64,000 nucleotides of DNA from Gnetum montanum. Its lineage: Eukaryota > Streptophyta > Gnetopsida > Gnetales > Gnetaceae. A program made the position numbers and the translations under genes. The notes beneath the pieces are model-generated. The model was not told the origin of the DNA and did not search any database. It worked only from the letters and a program-made list of their open reading frames with translations. Within the stretch, counting starts at the first letter, position 1. Each line of letters opens with the position of its first letter. Of this stretch, positions 11,151-20,729 are shown piece after piece. Where the stretch lies: contig MNCI01009439.1 in NCBI GenBank assembly GCA_015680685.1, positions 551,051 to 615,050 of the forward strand. The letters are read 5' to 3'.

Positions 11151-12132
11151 TGAAGACCAAATGTTGATCAAGATGAGAAAAACTTTTCAGCAAGGATTGA
11201 CTTGGTGAGTATGTTTGTAGGATTTTCTTTAGAAGATATCTTTTTTCAAAAGAATCCTTTGCTTTTGAATTTCCTTCCATATATAGTAATACTAAATTTT
11301 AATGTGCTTTATTTATGCATGAAAAGTTGGGTTCTTAGATATGTTTATGGTACTTTGATTATGACAACCAATAGTGATAGGTATCTAGTGATGCCAAGTT
11401 TAGCTATTAACCTTTGAAACCATATAGCCTCTTTGCATGCTAAATTGGTAGCAACATATTCAACTTTAGTATATGACTAAGCAACATGAGATTGTTTTTG
11501 ACTTTTCTAAGGAACAACACCACTAAAAAGATGAAATATATATTCACTAGTAGATTTTCTATTATCAAGGTCACCACCCTAATCTACATCAATAAAGCCA
11601 TAAAGTCCAATGGAATCATTTTTATACTAAACCTATAATTCACAGTAGCATAAAGATATTAGAAGACTTGCTTCATCTCAATCTAGTATTGTTTTCTTAT
11701 ATTAGGCATATACTTGATAACTAAGTTTTCTAACAATGTAAGCAATATCAAGTCTAGTAGAGACTATTGCATATATTAAACTACCAATAGCACTAGCCTA
11801 TGGAATTTTAATCATGAGCTCTTTATCTTATTTTATCTTTGAACATCATTTATTTGAGAGTTTGTTACTAGTTTTACAAGTAGCCACACAATTGTAATCT
11901 TGCATATTAAACTTTTTAGAAATATTTTTATTAAGTATAGACTATTGAAAACAAAGATTTTCATTAACCTTGTCTCTTTTAATTTTCATGCCCAAAATTT
12001 TTTATGCAGCATGAAGATTCATCTCAAATTGAGAAGACAAATGAAGTTTTAACTTCTGAATAACATGTATCTCATTTCCTGCCATTAACATATCATTGAC
12101 ATATCTTGTATAGCAACAAGATAAGATAATAT
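11150..12132 (-). pseudogene. Ty1/copia RT-RNase H remnant
   Basis: Minus-strand translation, with several stops, follows the end of copia pol. First comes the RT catalytic neighbourhood as YVNDMLMAG (usual YVDD, second position changed to Asn) near 12.1 kb. Then come FEMN and KILGMKIKR, then ASAIGSLIYA and TRLDIAYIV near 11.75 kb. The RNase H part follows as GGDLDNRKSTS and YTKVEYVAT, then a C-terminal NPTNILTKS near 11.18 kb. The order and spacing match the Ty1/copia family. Integrase, gag and LTRs are absent. The remnant is truncated on its 5' side close to the 64-bp duplication and the P-family LTR. Confidence 0.8.
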
Positions 12133-12196
12133 ATCTCATTTCCTGCCATTAACATATCATTGACATATCTTGTATAGCAACAAGATAAGATAATAT
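12069..12196. repeat. Perfect 64-bp tandem duplication
   Basis: Bases 12069-12132 and 12133-12196 are identical by eye, beginning ATCTCATTTCCTGCCATTAA. The unit covers the YVND active-site codons of the copia remnant. It ends 15 bases before the P-family LTR. The perfect identity shows the duplication is much younger than the decayed copia sequence. Confidence 0.85.
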
Positions 12197-12211
12197 ATTT
12201 TTCACTGTATT

Positions 12212-14066
12212 TGTTGCTGCATAAATTTTGGCCGCAGCAACAACACCTCGGGAAAAACCAATTCGCAAATTCCAAGACTCAATGCAGATACAATAGTTAA
12301 GAAAAAAGGTAAATTTTCCTGGTTCCTGCTGTAAGTTCATCACAGATGTTGCCAAGGATAACATTACCCGGCCACCGGCAGAGGGAGAGAGATCATTCCT
12401 GAAGTAGGAAGGTGCTGCCTCTCTGCTGTTGCTACTGTTGCCAGTTCAAGAGAGAAAGGAAAAATCCTGCTGTCTGCCACCCACTTACCATAGTTGCTTG
12501 GGATGCGAGAGAGGAGGACTTCCTGCTGCAGTTCAGAGAAGAGGAGATAGAATAAAAGACCGTCCACCATTGACTGTGCAACCAAGGCAGACGGTCAAGC
12601 CATGAGAGACCACTAACGCTGCTGTCAGTGCCTGCACGTCCGCCACTGACGTACGCCTGCTCTGCCAGAGAGAGAGAAAAACCGCATGTCTTGTGCCCTA
12701 CACATGTGCGGTACGCAGCCTACGTTGCTACAGACGCATAGGAACAATGGCCGACTATCAAGAGTCTACCGCGCTGACCATCTATCCACTGCTGACGTTC
12801 CACCTTGCGCGCCGCACTAACCTCATCTGTAGCGTGCAGATTAAGCAGGGAGGAGGTAGAGAGAGGAAGAGAGCTTCTGAAGACGCCCTGTTCACATCAT
12901 GTACTCTGCTGAAGTGAGGGGAGGCCAGCCGATGACTGTCGCCATGCACTCTACTTGTGTGCTGCGCTCACGCGCTCAAGTTAACCTTTAGGGCAAGAGA
13001 GGGCTGCCTGCGGCAGCCTGAAATAAAAAGAAACCGCCTCTCTGGTTTCCACCCTCCTCAGGATCTTACGCTGATTTCCCAGCCCTCCAAGCTCGATGAT
13101 TATATAGTCTATAAATAAGCACAAGTGCAGTCCTAGTGGAAAACGGCAACACCACCCTACCGCTACTAGCCCCCTGCAAGAACTGCTCCCATTATTACCT
13201 ATGTGCAGTGATGGTTATCGCAACATGAGAACACGTTACGGCTGCCCCTGGCAGTATCACAATTAGATCCACCTTCAGGAGTACAGGCCAGAATGTTTTA
13301 ACTTTTAAGAGACCACCACCATCACCACGACGTTACACAGTAACGTAATGTCACGTAGTGGATGTACAGCTTGTGTGTCAAAGAGGAGGAAGGGCATTAA
13401 TGTTTCTGCACCGATCACGGTCTTGGGTCAACGGCAGGCTTGGATGGTCATTATGATTGTGTGATTTGCAGTGCCTTCAATCTTATTCAAAACGCAGGAG
13501 CAGGATGAAAGGTTCACTGTGAATTTCCCATTATTAGGATAAGTCGTGCAGCAAGTATTTAAGGCAGTAGTGATCATTTAGCTGTTTGAAACTTTACTTT
13601 TATTGTTTGCATGGCAGTTTCTAAATAAATAGCAGGTGCCAGAGGAAGGGTTAACATGCATAGGCAATTGCCCTTATATCTTTGGAAGAGGCTAAATAAT
13701 CAATAGTAAAAAGGCTGGTGGGGAGACGTTAATGACTATTGTTATTTTGTGCATTATGGTTAAGGATTAGAAACTTGTTAATTAGCTTATGTTCAATTCA
13801 CCATGAGGTAATGGTCAATACTACATAGAATCTCCTTTAAAAGATGTTAATCATGCAACCCAATGCATCTCCCAAAATTGGATTCCAAATTCACCATCTT
13901 GTATTCCATGCACCTACCATCCTATTGAGCATACCCTTCTTTACCTATGTTACCATTACAAAAATTTGCATGGGGTTATAACCTACAAAATTTTTAATTA
14001 CTCATGGGATTAAAGCTTAATATTCATGGCCCCGTGCAGTAGTCATGGGAGATGTTGGTATCAACA
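12212..14066 (+). mobile_element. Family P element 1, 5' LTR
   Basis: A 1855-bp LTR beginning TGTTGCTGCATAAATTTTGG and ending ATCAACA. It aligns over most of its length with 22932-24278, and its head and tail also match LTRs at 51.9, 53.2 and 63.0 kb. A TATAAATA box lies at 13110-13117. Compared with the 22.9-kb copy it keeps many CpG positions that are TpG or CpA there (for example GTTACGGCTG versus ATTATGGTTG). The LTR carries no coding region; small open frames in it are not conserved between copies. The interior begins directly with CTTAGCCCCCAAAC. Confidence 0.8.
13110..13117 (+). promoter_or_regulatory. LTR TATA box, family P
   Basis: TATAAATA, conserved at 23406-23413 in the partner LTR within the shared string AGTCTATAAATAAGC. 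It likely marks the U3/R boundary region. Confidence 0.5.
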
Positions 14067-14120
14067 CTTAGCCCCCAAACTAAAAATTGCATGCAAGTGC
14101 AAGGAGCAACACAACCATAG
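14067..14120 (+). mobile_element. Family P element 1, interior left of the element I insertion
   Basis: Fifty-four bases matching the start of the other P interior at 52777. The match continues across element I at 20725-20750 (CATAGAAATTTTAAAAGGA versus CATGAAATCTTAAAAGGA at 52.83 kb), so element I was inserted here. The last five bases, CATAG, are the target duplication. No TGG-type primer site begins this interior; TGGTATCA instead lies within the last 10 bases of the LTR. Confidence 0.7.
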
Positions 14121-14733
14121 TGATGAGTGGCGAGGTACCCCTACACTCAACCATACGAATATGAGCGTAACATGCGCGGTCCGGTCGAACTCCGTAGACT
14201 AAGTGCCTACACACCTCATGGAACACTTAAGGTTAATTATTCGTTGTCTTCTCAGACTTACTTGTATTTGTCATGGTGTATGGTTAAATAAGTCCGAGGT
14301 ATATGATTTTTATAGCTTTTCTGTTTTATCTCCTATGCTGACAAGGTGAAGGGTGAAGAGACTAATTACTAACTTTAACTAACTAAGTCTTAATTAACCT
14401 AGTGTCAACATCCGTTCCCACTTACCGTTCCCACGTGCTCGAAGCAATCGTACTGAGGCACTTAACTAGGAGAGAAGTGTTGAGAGAGAATTAATTCCTA
14501 ATAAAGCATTTAAATGATAAACAGTAAATAACAATAAATAAAATCCTATTTAGGCTATTCCATTCACTGCAAGGTTTNTAAAATTACCAGCGTTTCGCTA
14601 AGGGTCTAGATCTAGATGAGAAACAAAGGGAGAGCTGCCTTTTATTTATAGACTTGGCAACGGACCGTGATATCGCGTACGCGATATCGCATGGGATGTG
14701 ATATTGCGGCGGATGCGATATTGCGTCCCATCA
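14121..14733 (-). repeat. Element I 3' LTR
   Basis: On the plus strand it runs TGATGAGTGG to CCCATCA and matches 20056-20724. A minus-strand TATAAATA box is at 14643-14650. Immediately upstream of that box (14662-14727) sits an array of GATATCGC-type palindromes. A single N at 14578 marks a stretch present in the other LTR but missing here. Confidence 0.8.
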
Positions 14734-16620
14734 TACCCTCATGACTGAATAAAAACTCGTCCTCAAGTTCCTTACAAAATATTGGGATGGTATGGGATTA
14801 TTGACTCAAATGGAACTAATGGGATGATATGTGAACGGATCATCATTACAAGACATGAAAAAACTGGCGTTCATGACAACAAGAGTGAACACCTTATTAC
14901 ATTTGACATCAGGCCTTATTTGGCAACTGAGAAAGAGAGAGAGAAAGAAGTGTTGCAGCTGCCAATGCCAAGGTTGTGCCTTTGGTTGTCCATCCGTAAG
15001 TGCGCCATCGATCTTGCTCTTTGCATAGTTGCTTCAGCACCGCTCCATTCCAAGTGTTCCTTCTAGATCCAATCCGTTGTTGCATGATTGCCATCTGCAC
15101 ATACAACACAATCTTTATATTAGCAAGGGTAAATAAATTTCAATGTAGTTGATACCTTGCTTCGATGAAAGGTTCGTTGGCTAGGTTGTGGTATGACTGA
15201 TTACGGATTTGGAAATATAGTAATGATGACTATTGAAGGTGTAGGGGTTAGGAGAAAATTGAAAAAATTAGGCCCCGTACCCCCATGATTAATAGCGAAC
15301 CTCCAGTAGCGATAGAATGGAGAAAGAAAAAGAATCAAGAAAGATGGAGAGAAAGAGACAACTATGACATCGATGAAAGGGATGTCAAGATGGAAATGAA
15401 CAAAATAAAATGGATTGCAAAAATGTTAGGAGAAAGAAGTTAACTGATGCACCAAATAGGAATGTTAGTGGGTCCTCCCCAAAGCAGGCTCATGCCCTGA
15501 CAAACCCACATTCAAAGAGTCCGTAGGCTCTGGGAATGTCATTTGGAACAAGAGTTAAAGTCTTAACCGCAAGAATTTACCAAAAATAAAACAATGTGTC
15601 AACCAAAATATACACTAATGATACAACCGGCAATGAGGTGAACAATAGAGAGAAGGATGGAGAGAAGAGAATGGAATGGAATCCTAAGAACAAGGTGGTG
15701 TACAGCCCTTTGTGTAGTTCATGATTAATGTGACTTAGCAGGTCCCATTCCAAGTCCAGCCTCAAACAAACCACTTCCAGTGACTTCGCATTAATGCATT
15801 TGGTCAAACCATCCTTTTGAAATATCAAGAATGCCTTCACCCAAGAGCCACAACCATCCCGACGAAATGAAGGAGGAGAGAATGGGAAGTGAGAAGGCCC
15901 TTAGTTAGAGGGAACATTTTTATTTTGAGTTCCATAACCAGTGCTTGTAGCCTGAATATTATTTCATCTAAGGGGTGTGCTTTGAATTCTCACTTTTTTT
16001 ATGTGTTTATGCGTGAGAACCACACCATGCAAAGACTTGTTATTTTTATTTGCTCAGCTTCTCGATAATTGGATAACGTCGAACCGATAAGAAAAATCAA
16101 GAAGAACACATCCAAGCACCCAAGAGAATGGCCAACACAAATGCATCAAGTTCCCTTGAACTCACACCCTTTTCAATCCTTGAGTCCTTCCTTAGTTTGG
16201 GAAATGCCCAGTCACCGATTCGTTAAGAGTTCTTATTTGAAAGGGACTATACATTTCCAAGCTGAGAGAGACCATAGAACCAGTGGATGAATGGATGAAG
16301 TGAAATCATTTCCTACTATATCAAAAGAACATACCTTAGTATCAACATGATAATTGAAAGGTAAAAACCAAACATTAGCAATCAAATAGAAACACAGTTC
16401 ATACCATCATGAAGAAAACTTATTGAATGAAAAACTTACAAGGTGGATAACACACACACACACACAAATGAAAAAGTATAATGATGTTGTAAAACAAAAA
16501 CAAGAAAAGTTAAAGAAATTTGTAAAAAAAAAACGTGTAAAACAAAAATGTGTAAAACAAAAATATGTAAGACAAAAACATGTAAAACAAAAATTAAAAA
16601 GAACTGAGGGCCCCAAATGA
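14734..16620 (-). other. Element I non-coding region before the 3' LTR
   Basis: Homologous in parts to 25260-26170 of element II, including the shared stretch next to the LTR (CTCATGACTGAAT versus CCCATGACTAAAT) and CTTACAAAATATTG. No coding frame is supported. It includes the 15-bp repeats at 16534-16595. Confidence 0.6.
16534..16595. repeat. Four tandem copies of a 15-bp unit
   Basis: The unit is (c/t)(g/a)TGTAAAACAAAAA, repeated four times with few changes. It creates a repetitive Phe-Val-Leu-His open frame on the minus strand that should not be read as a gene. Confidence 0.8.
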
Positions 16621-19600
16621 TTAGCATAGGTGGCCATCTCCCCCATGACTGAATGGAAAGGGAGAGGTTCGAAATAATGAACGTCTATTTGAATTTCTTA
16701 GAAGTGTCCAACTTCTCCCAGTTGATGTTCTTAGGTTAAGGGGTGGAAGTTGGTAATGTTCATATTCCAATGTATATATGCTTTCATTATGGGCATGAGT
16801 TGTTTCCCCAGTTTGTTCCATGCATGTTGGTCGATTGCTCTTTCGAATAGCTGTCAACCATGGGGTGTCCACTTGTTGTGTGGTTGCTACATCTAGACAT
16901 CTTTGCAAGGCACACCTGTTCCATGGAGGAGATGTTGTGCATTCCTCCATGTCATCACTTGATGAATCACTGTATGTGATGCATGGAACTTTCTTCTTCT
17001 CGATCTTTCCATAAATATTTACCTTAGATATCTCCAAGGAAAGATTGTGAATCCCTAGGCATGCATCTATTGTGCTTAGCCATGCCCTTCTCATTATAAT
17101 GGGGAAGTCCTCTTCGTTGTTGTTAACTTCCATCACCAGGAAATCAGCTGGGTAAGACCAACCACACACAGTGGTAACTATGTCCTCCACCAATCCCAAG
17201 GGAATGGTGATGGACTGGTCAGCCAGATCTAGTTGAATGTTGCTCTTCTTGAGTTTGGGCAGGTTCCAAGATTGATACATTTCTCGTGAGATTAAGTTAA
17301 CTCTGGAACTTGAGTCAAGAAGAGCCCTATGTGGTTCGTTCCCAACGACTTGGAGGTAGATTAAGAGACTTCCAGGGTTAGATAGTTTCCTAGGAAGATG
17401 GCCTACCTTGATCTAGTCGGTTATGGTATGTGTTAACATAACCGTCTACGTTAAGCTCTATTGTTGGATTGAAGGAAGCACCAAAGCCTTAATTGTTGGA
17501 GAGACGTGCACAAACTCAACCGCTTGTGGTTGTGAGAGCTTGTCTGGGCTCTTGGTTCTGAAGAAGGGTCTTCTCTTTTTACGATTGTCAGAACCAACAG
17601 CGAGTTGAATGTTTACGACTCTCGTAGCGTTATGTTGCTGTGGTTGAGTGGGGAGTTCCCCTTGCATTGTTGGAGAAGGAGGTGGTATGGGAACTACTGG
17701 TGGAAGAGGTGTGGATGGATTAGAAGGATGGTATGGGTATGGAGCGTCTCCCGAAGGAGAAGGAGTCCTTCTAAAGTACTCCTGAACTTGGTAGTGACGT
17801 TGGGGAGTTGTGTGACCCATGGAATCACTTGGAAAAATTGACTGCTACACGTAGTAACCATAAGGATTGGGTTGGCGGTAAGGGTACTGTTGTTTCGGCG
17901 GTGGCATCCCCCATGACTGTGGGTATTTCCACTACTGATGTTGTCCGATGTGTTGTGGTGGAGTTCCACTTGGATAGTACGTTAATGGTTGGTGGAACTA
18001 TCTTGGGTTACCTTAGGGATAAGATAACCTTCGGGGTGTCTGCTGTCTTTTGAGTCTCGGGTTGAGTGCATACACTCCAGACTCTTGTAGATGTGAGATG
18101 ATTGGACAACATCCCTTAGGATGGTCATATTGGCAGATCTCACATCCATTGTCATTGTCTGTGTTTGAATCCACAACCTCATCGGGGATAGCTATTTTCC
18201 CCTTATCCTTGTCACATGCAGGGCCTGAATCTCTCTGCTTTTTCTTGTCCTTGTCACTACTTCATTCCTCCTTAGACTCTTCTACAATTTTTAGGACAGT
18301 TTCTATTTTACTGTCTAAGGAGCTCCATACTTCATCTACCTTAGCCGATACTTCTGTTGTTAGCTTTTGAAGCAGCAAGGTTTTCCTATTCACCAACTCT
18401 TCGATTGGTGACTCATCCTCTTCATCGCAAAATCTTACTCCCTTCTTTCAAAGAGAGGGATCATGGTTATATTCTTCTATGCTCTCTCTTTTTCGTAGCT
18501 CCCCTTCTTCTTTGACTACTTGCTCCAACAAGCGATGAATCTCATGGGATCTAAGTTATGATAGTCTCCCTTGGGCATAAGTCCCAAGGGTTCTCCTATT
18601 TCATACCTTAGCCTATCTACGAGATGGCGAAGTTGGTCTCATTGTGCATAACCATGGCCCGGGCAACGATGTAGTAATGCATAGTAGCAGCCCATGGCAG
18701 CATCCAAGGGTTCATGAGTACCTTACTTCCATCCTTGGATCTGCTTACACAAGTTAGACACTCTGGAGTACGTTTGATATTTATCGTTGAAGAGTTCTAA
18801 CATCGTACTCCACCTCCTGATGGTTTCCAGTTCTAAGGACTGGTACCAACTCTCTGCTTCCTTTATGAGTGTCCTAGGAAACAACTTCAGTTTCTGCCAC
18901 TCATTTTCTATGTTTTGCAAGGTGCAGGCATCGTGGAATTCCTGTAAATGATTTTTCAGATCAGCGTTGTATCCCCCTTCGAAGCGTGTGATATTGTTCA
19001 TGTCTAAGCGCTTGATCTGGCTATCTTTTTGATGCCTTGTTGGTATTCTCACTACCTCCGTGATATCTAGCATACTTTGGGTGGCAAGTAGGGGTTTTTC
19101 ATGATCATCTCTTTCACGACGTCTATGATGTCTATGTTGTTCCCTACTTTCCCTTCTTTCATGCCCTTGTCCTCACTCTTAACTCTCTCATCGAGGTCTC
19201 TCATTTCTCTTACCTTCATCCTCTCCATTATGCTCTTTATGACTACGCCCTGATGTGGAAGGAGAGGGTGAGTGATGTGATGAAGAGGAAGAAGAAGGAG
19301 AACCATCGCCATGACGATCTAAGTGTCCATCCTTGTCATGTGTTGTTGTTCCCTCAGTGAACAGTTGGCGTTCATGGGGATCAGAACCAGGGTTTTGTAT
19401 TATGGAGCATACATTTTGATACGCCACCTCCTCACCTTCATTAGGAGGGGGAACATCTTTCGATAGAGAACATGTTATAAGTGGTTCACCATCTCTAATT
19501 TCACTTAGGACGTGCGGGACCTCTTTTCCCTTCAATAATGTATGTTGGCTCTTCTGCCTTGAGTCCCTTAGACGTTGTGCGGATGTGGGATGGTAATCCC

Positions 19601-19913
19601 TCATGTCAAAATCACCTATAACGTATTCAGCATAGAGTTGAGTCATGCCAATTTGTCCCAAAGCATGGAGGAGCATGTTGGGGACTACATGATCTGGAGG
19701 TAACACTATGTTACCTTGCAAGTCTCTCCAGCGCATCTATTCATCCTGATGGAGGATAAAATTAAAATTGGATATATACTCACCGGGATGAGTATATACC
19801 ACCCTATATTGTTGAGGAATTGGCTGATTTTGGTCATGTGTTTTAGATTGCCGACTATCTCTAGTATTGTCCCTAGGTGGTGTAATGCTCTTGTGAGAAG
19901 AAGACAAAGACAT
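16621..19913 (-). pseudogene. Element I gag-protease, degraded
   Basis: The likely gag start is the ATG at 19913 (MSLSSSHKSITPP), parallel to the element II start at 50665. A gag core follows near 18.72-19.07 kb with FEGGYNADLKNHLQEF, NEWQKLKLFPRTL and RRWSTMLELFNDKY, a retrotransposon gag capsid region. A zinc-knuckle variant CEICQYDHPKGCC is at 18144-18106. Then comes a Pro/Tyr-rich linker (about 17.5-18.0 kb). The aspartic protease region near 17.3-16.7 kb has ALLDSSSRVNLIS, where DSSS replaces the usual DSGS, and continues through SNIQLDLADQSITIP. Several stops and frame changes interrupt it. Nothing follows that resembles RT. A dead copy. Confidence 0.72.
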
Positions 19914-20037
19914 TGTATCTTATCGGTGTGCTATTTAACCATTATATAATTTTTCTTTTAATTAACCCTAAGGTTCATTTAAGCTCCCAACGATGTGAGT
20001 GATTTCCTATGTTTTACTTAGCGCACAAACAATTAGT

Positions 20038-20055
20038 CCCTAGCAACGGCACCAA
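20038..20055 (-). promoter_or_regulatory. Element I primer binding site
   Basis: Minus strand TTGGTGCCGTTGCTAGGG, directly after the 5' LTR. It resembles the TGGCGCCGTTGCCGGGGA site of plant Athila-type elements, which is complementary to tRNA-Asp. Confidence 0.7.
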
Positions 20056-20724
20056 TGATGAGTGGCGAGGTACCCCTACACTCAACCATACGAATATGAG
20101 CGTAACACGCACGATCCGGTCGAACTCCGCAAACTAAGTGCCTACATGCCTCATGGAACACTTAAGGTTAATTATTCGTTGTCTTCCCATACTTACTTGT
20201 ATTTGTCACGGTGTATGGTTAAGTAAGTCCGAGGTATATGATTTTTATAGCTTTTCTGTTTTATCTCCTATGCTGACAAGGTGAAGGGTGAAGAGACTAA
20301 TTACTAACTTTAACTAAATAACTAAGTCTTAATTAACCTAGCATCAGCATTCGTTNNNNNNNNNNNNNNNNNNNNNNNNNNNNNNNNNNNNNNNNNNNNN
20401 NNNNNNNNNNNNNNNNNNNNNNNNNNNNNNNNNNNTCTTTATTGTCGTACATAAACATGTGTTCAGGTACAATATTTGCTTGAATAAAGATCCGTTTACT
20501 TTGGAGCTCCTACTGTTGGCATATGGAAAATATTCTATCTTTGGATGCGTAAAACTACCAGAGTTTCGCTAAGGGTCTAGATCTAGATGAGAAACAAAGG
20601 GAGAGCCACCTCTTATTTATAGAATTGGCGGTGGACTGCGATATCGCATACACGATATTGCGGGGGACTACGCAATATCGTGGCAGACACGATATTACGG
20701 CCCATGCGATATCGCATCCCATTG
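20056..20724 (-). repeat. Element I 5' LTR, with assembly gap
   Basis: Pairs with 14121-14733. It contains 80 N at 20356-20435, a minus-strand TATA box at 20614-20621 and the GATATCGC palindrome array at 20635-20720. The terminal bases read CCCATTG rather than the CCCATCA of the partner. Confidence 0.8.
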
Positions 20725-20729
20725 CATAG

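Larger units (their letters stand above)
14121..20724 (-). mobile_element. Element I: Athila-like Ty3/gypsy element lacking pol
   Basis: A complete insertion read on the minus strand. Its LTRs are 14121-14733 (3') and 20056-20724 (5'), with perfect 5-bp flanking repeats CATAG at 14116-14120 and 20725-20729. The primer site TTGGTGCCGTTGC follows the 5' LTR. Gag and protease remain (decayed), but RT, RNase H and integrase are missing. Near 16.68 kb the protease tail joins directly to sequence that lies beyond integrase in element II, so a deletion of roughly 2.8 kb relative to element II is inferred. It would have needed proteins in trans. The 5' LTR holds an 80-base run of N. Confidence 0.82.

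Noticed and set aside
16407-16646. 79-codon hydrophobic frame with Phe-Cys-Phe-Thr repeats
   Set aside because: Produced by the 15-bp A-rich tandem repeat in element I non-coding DNA.
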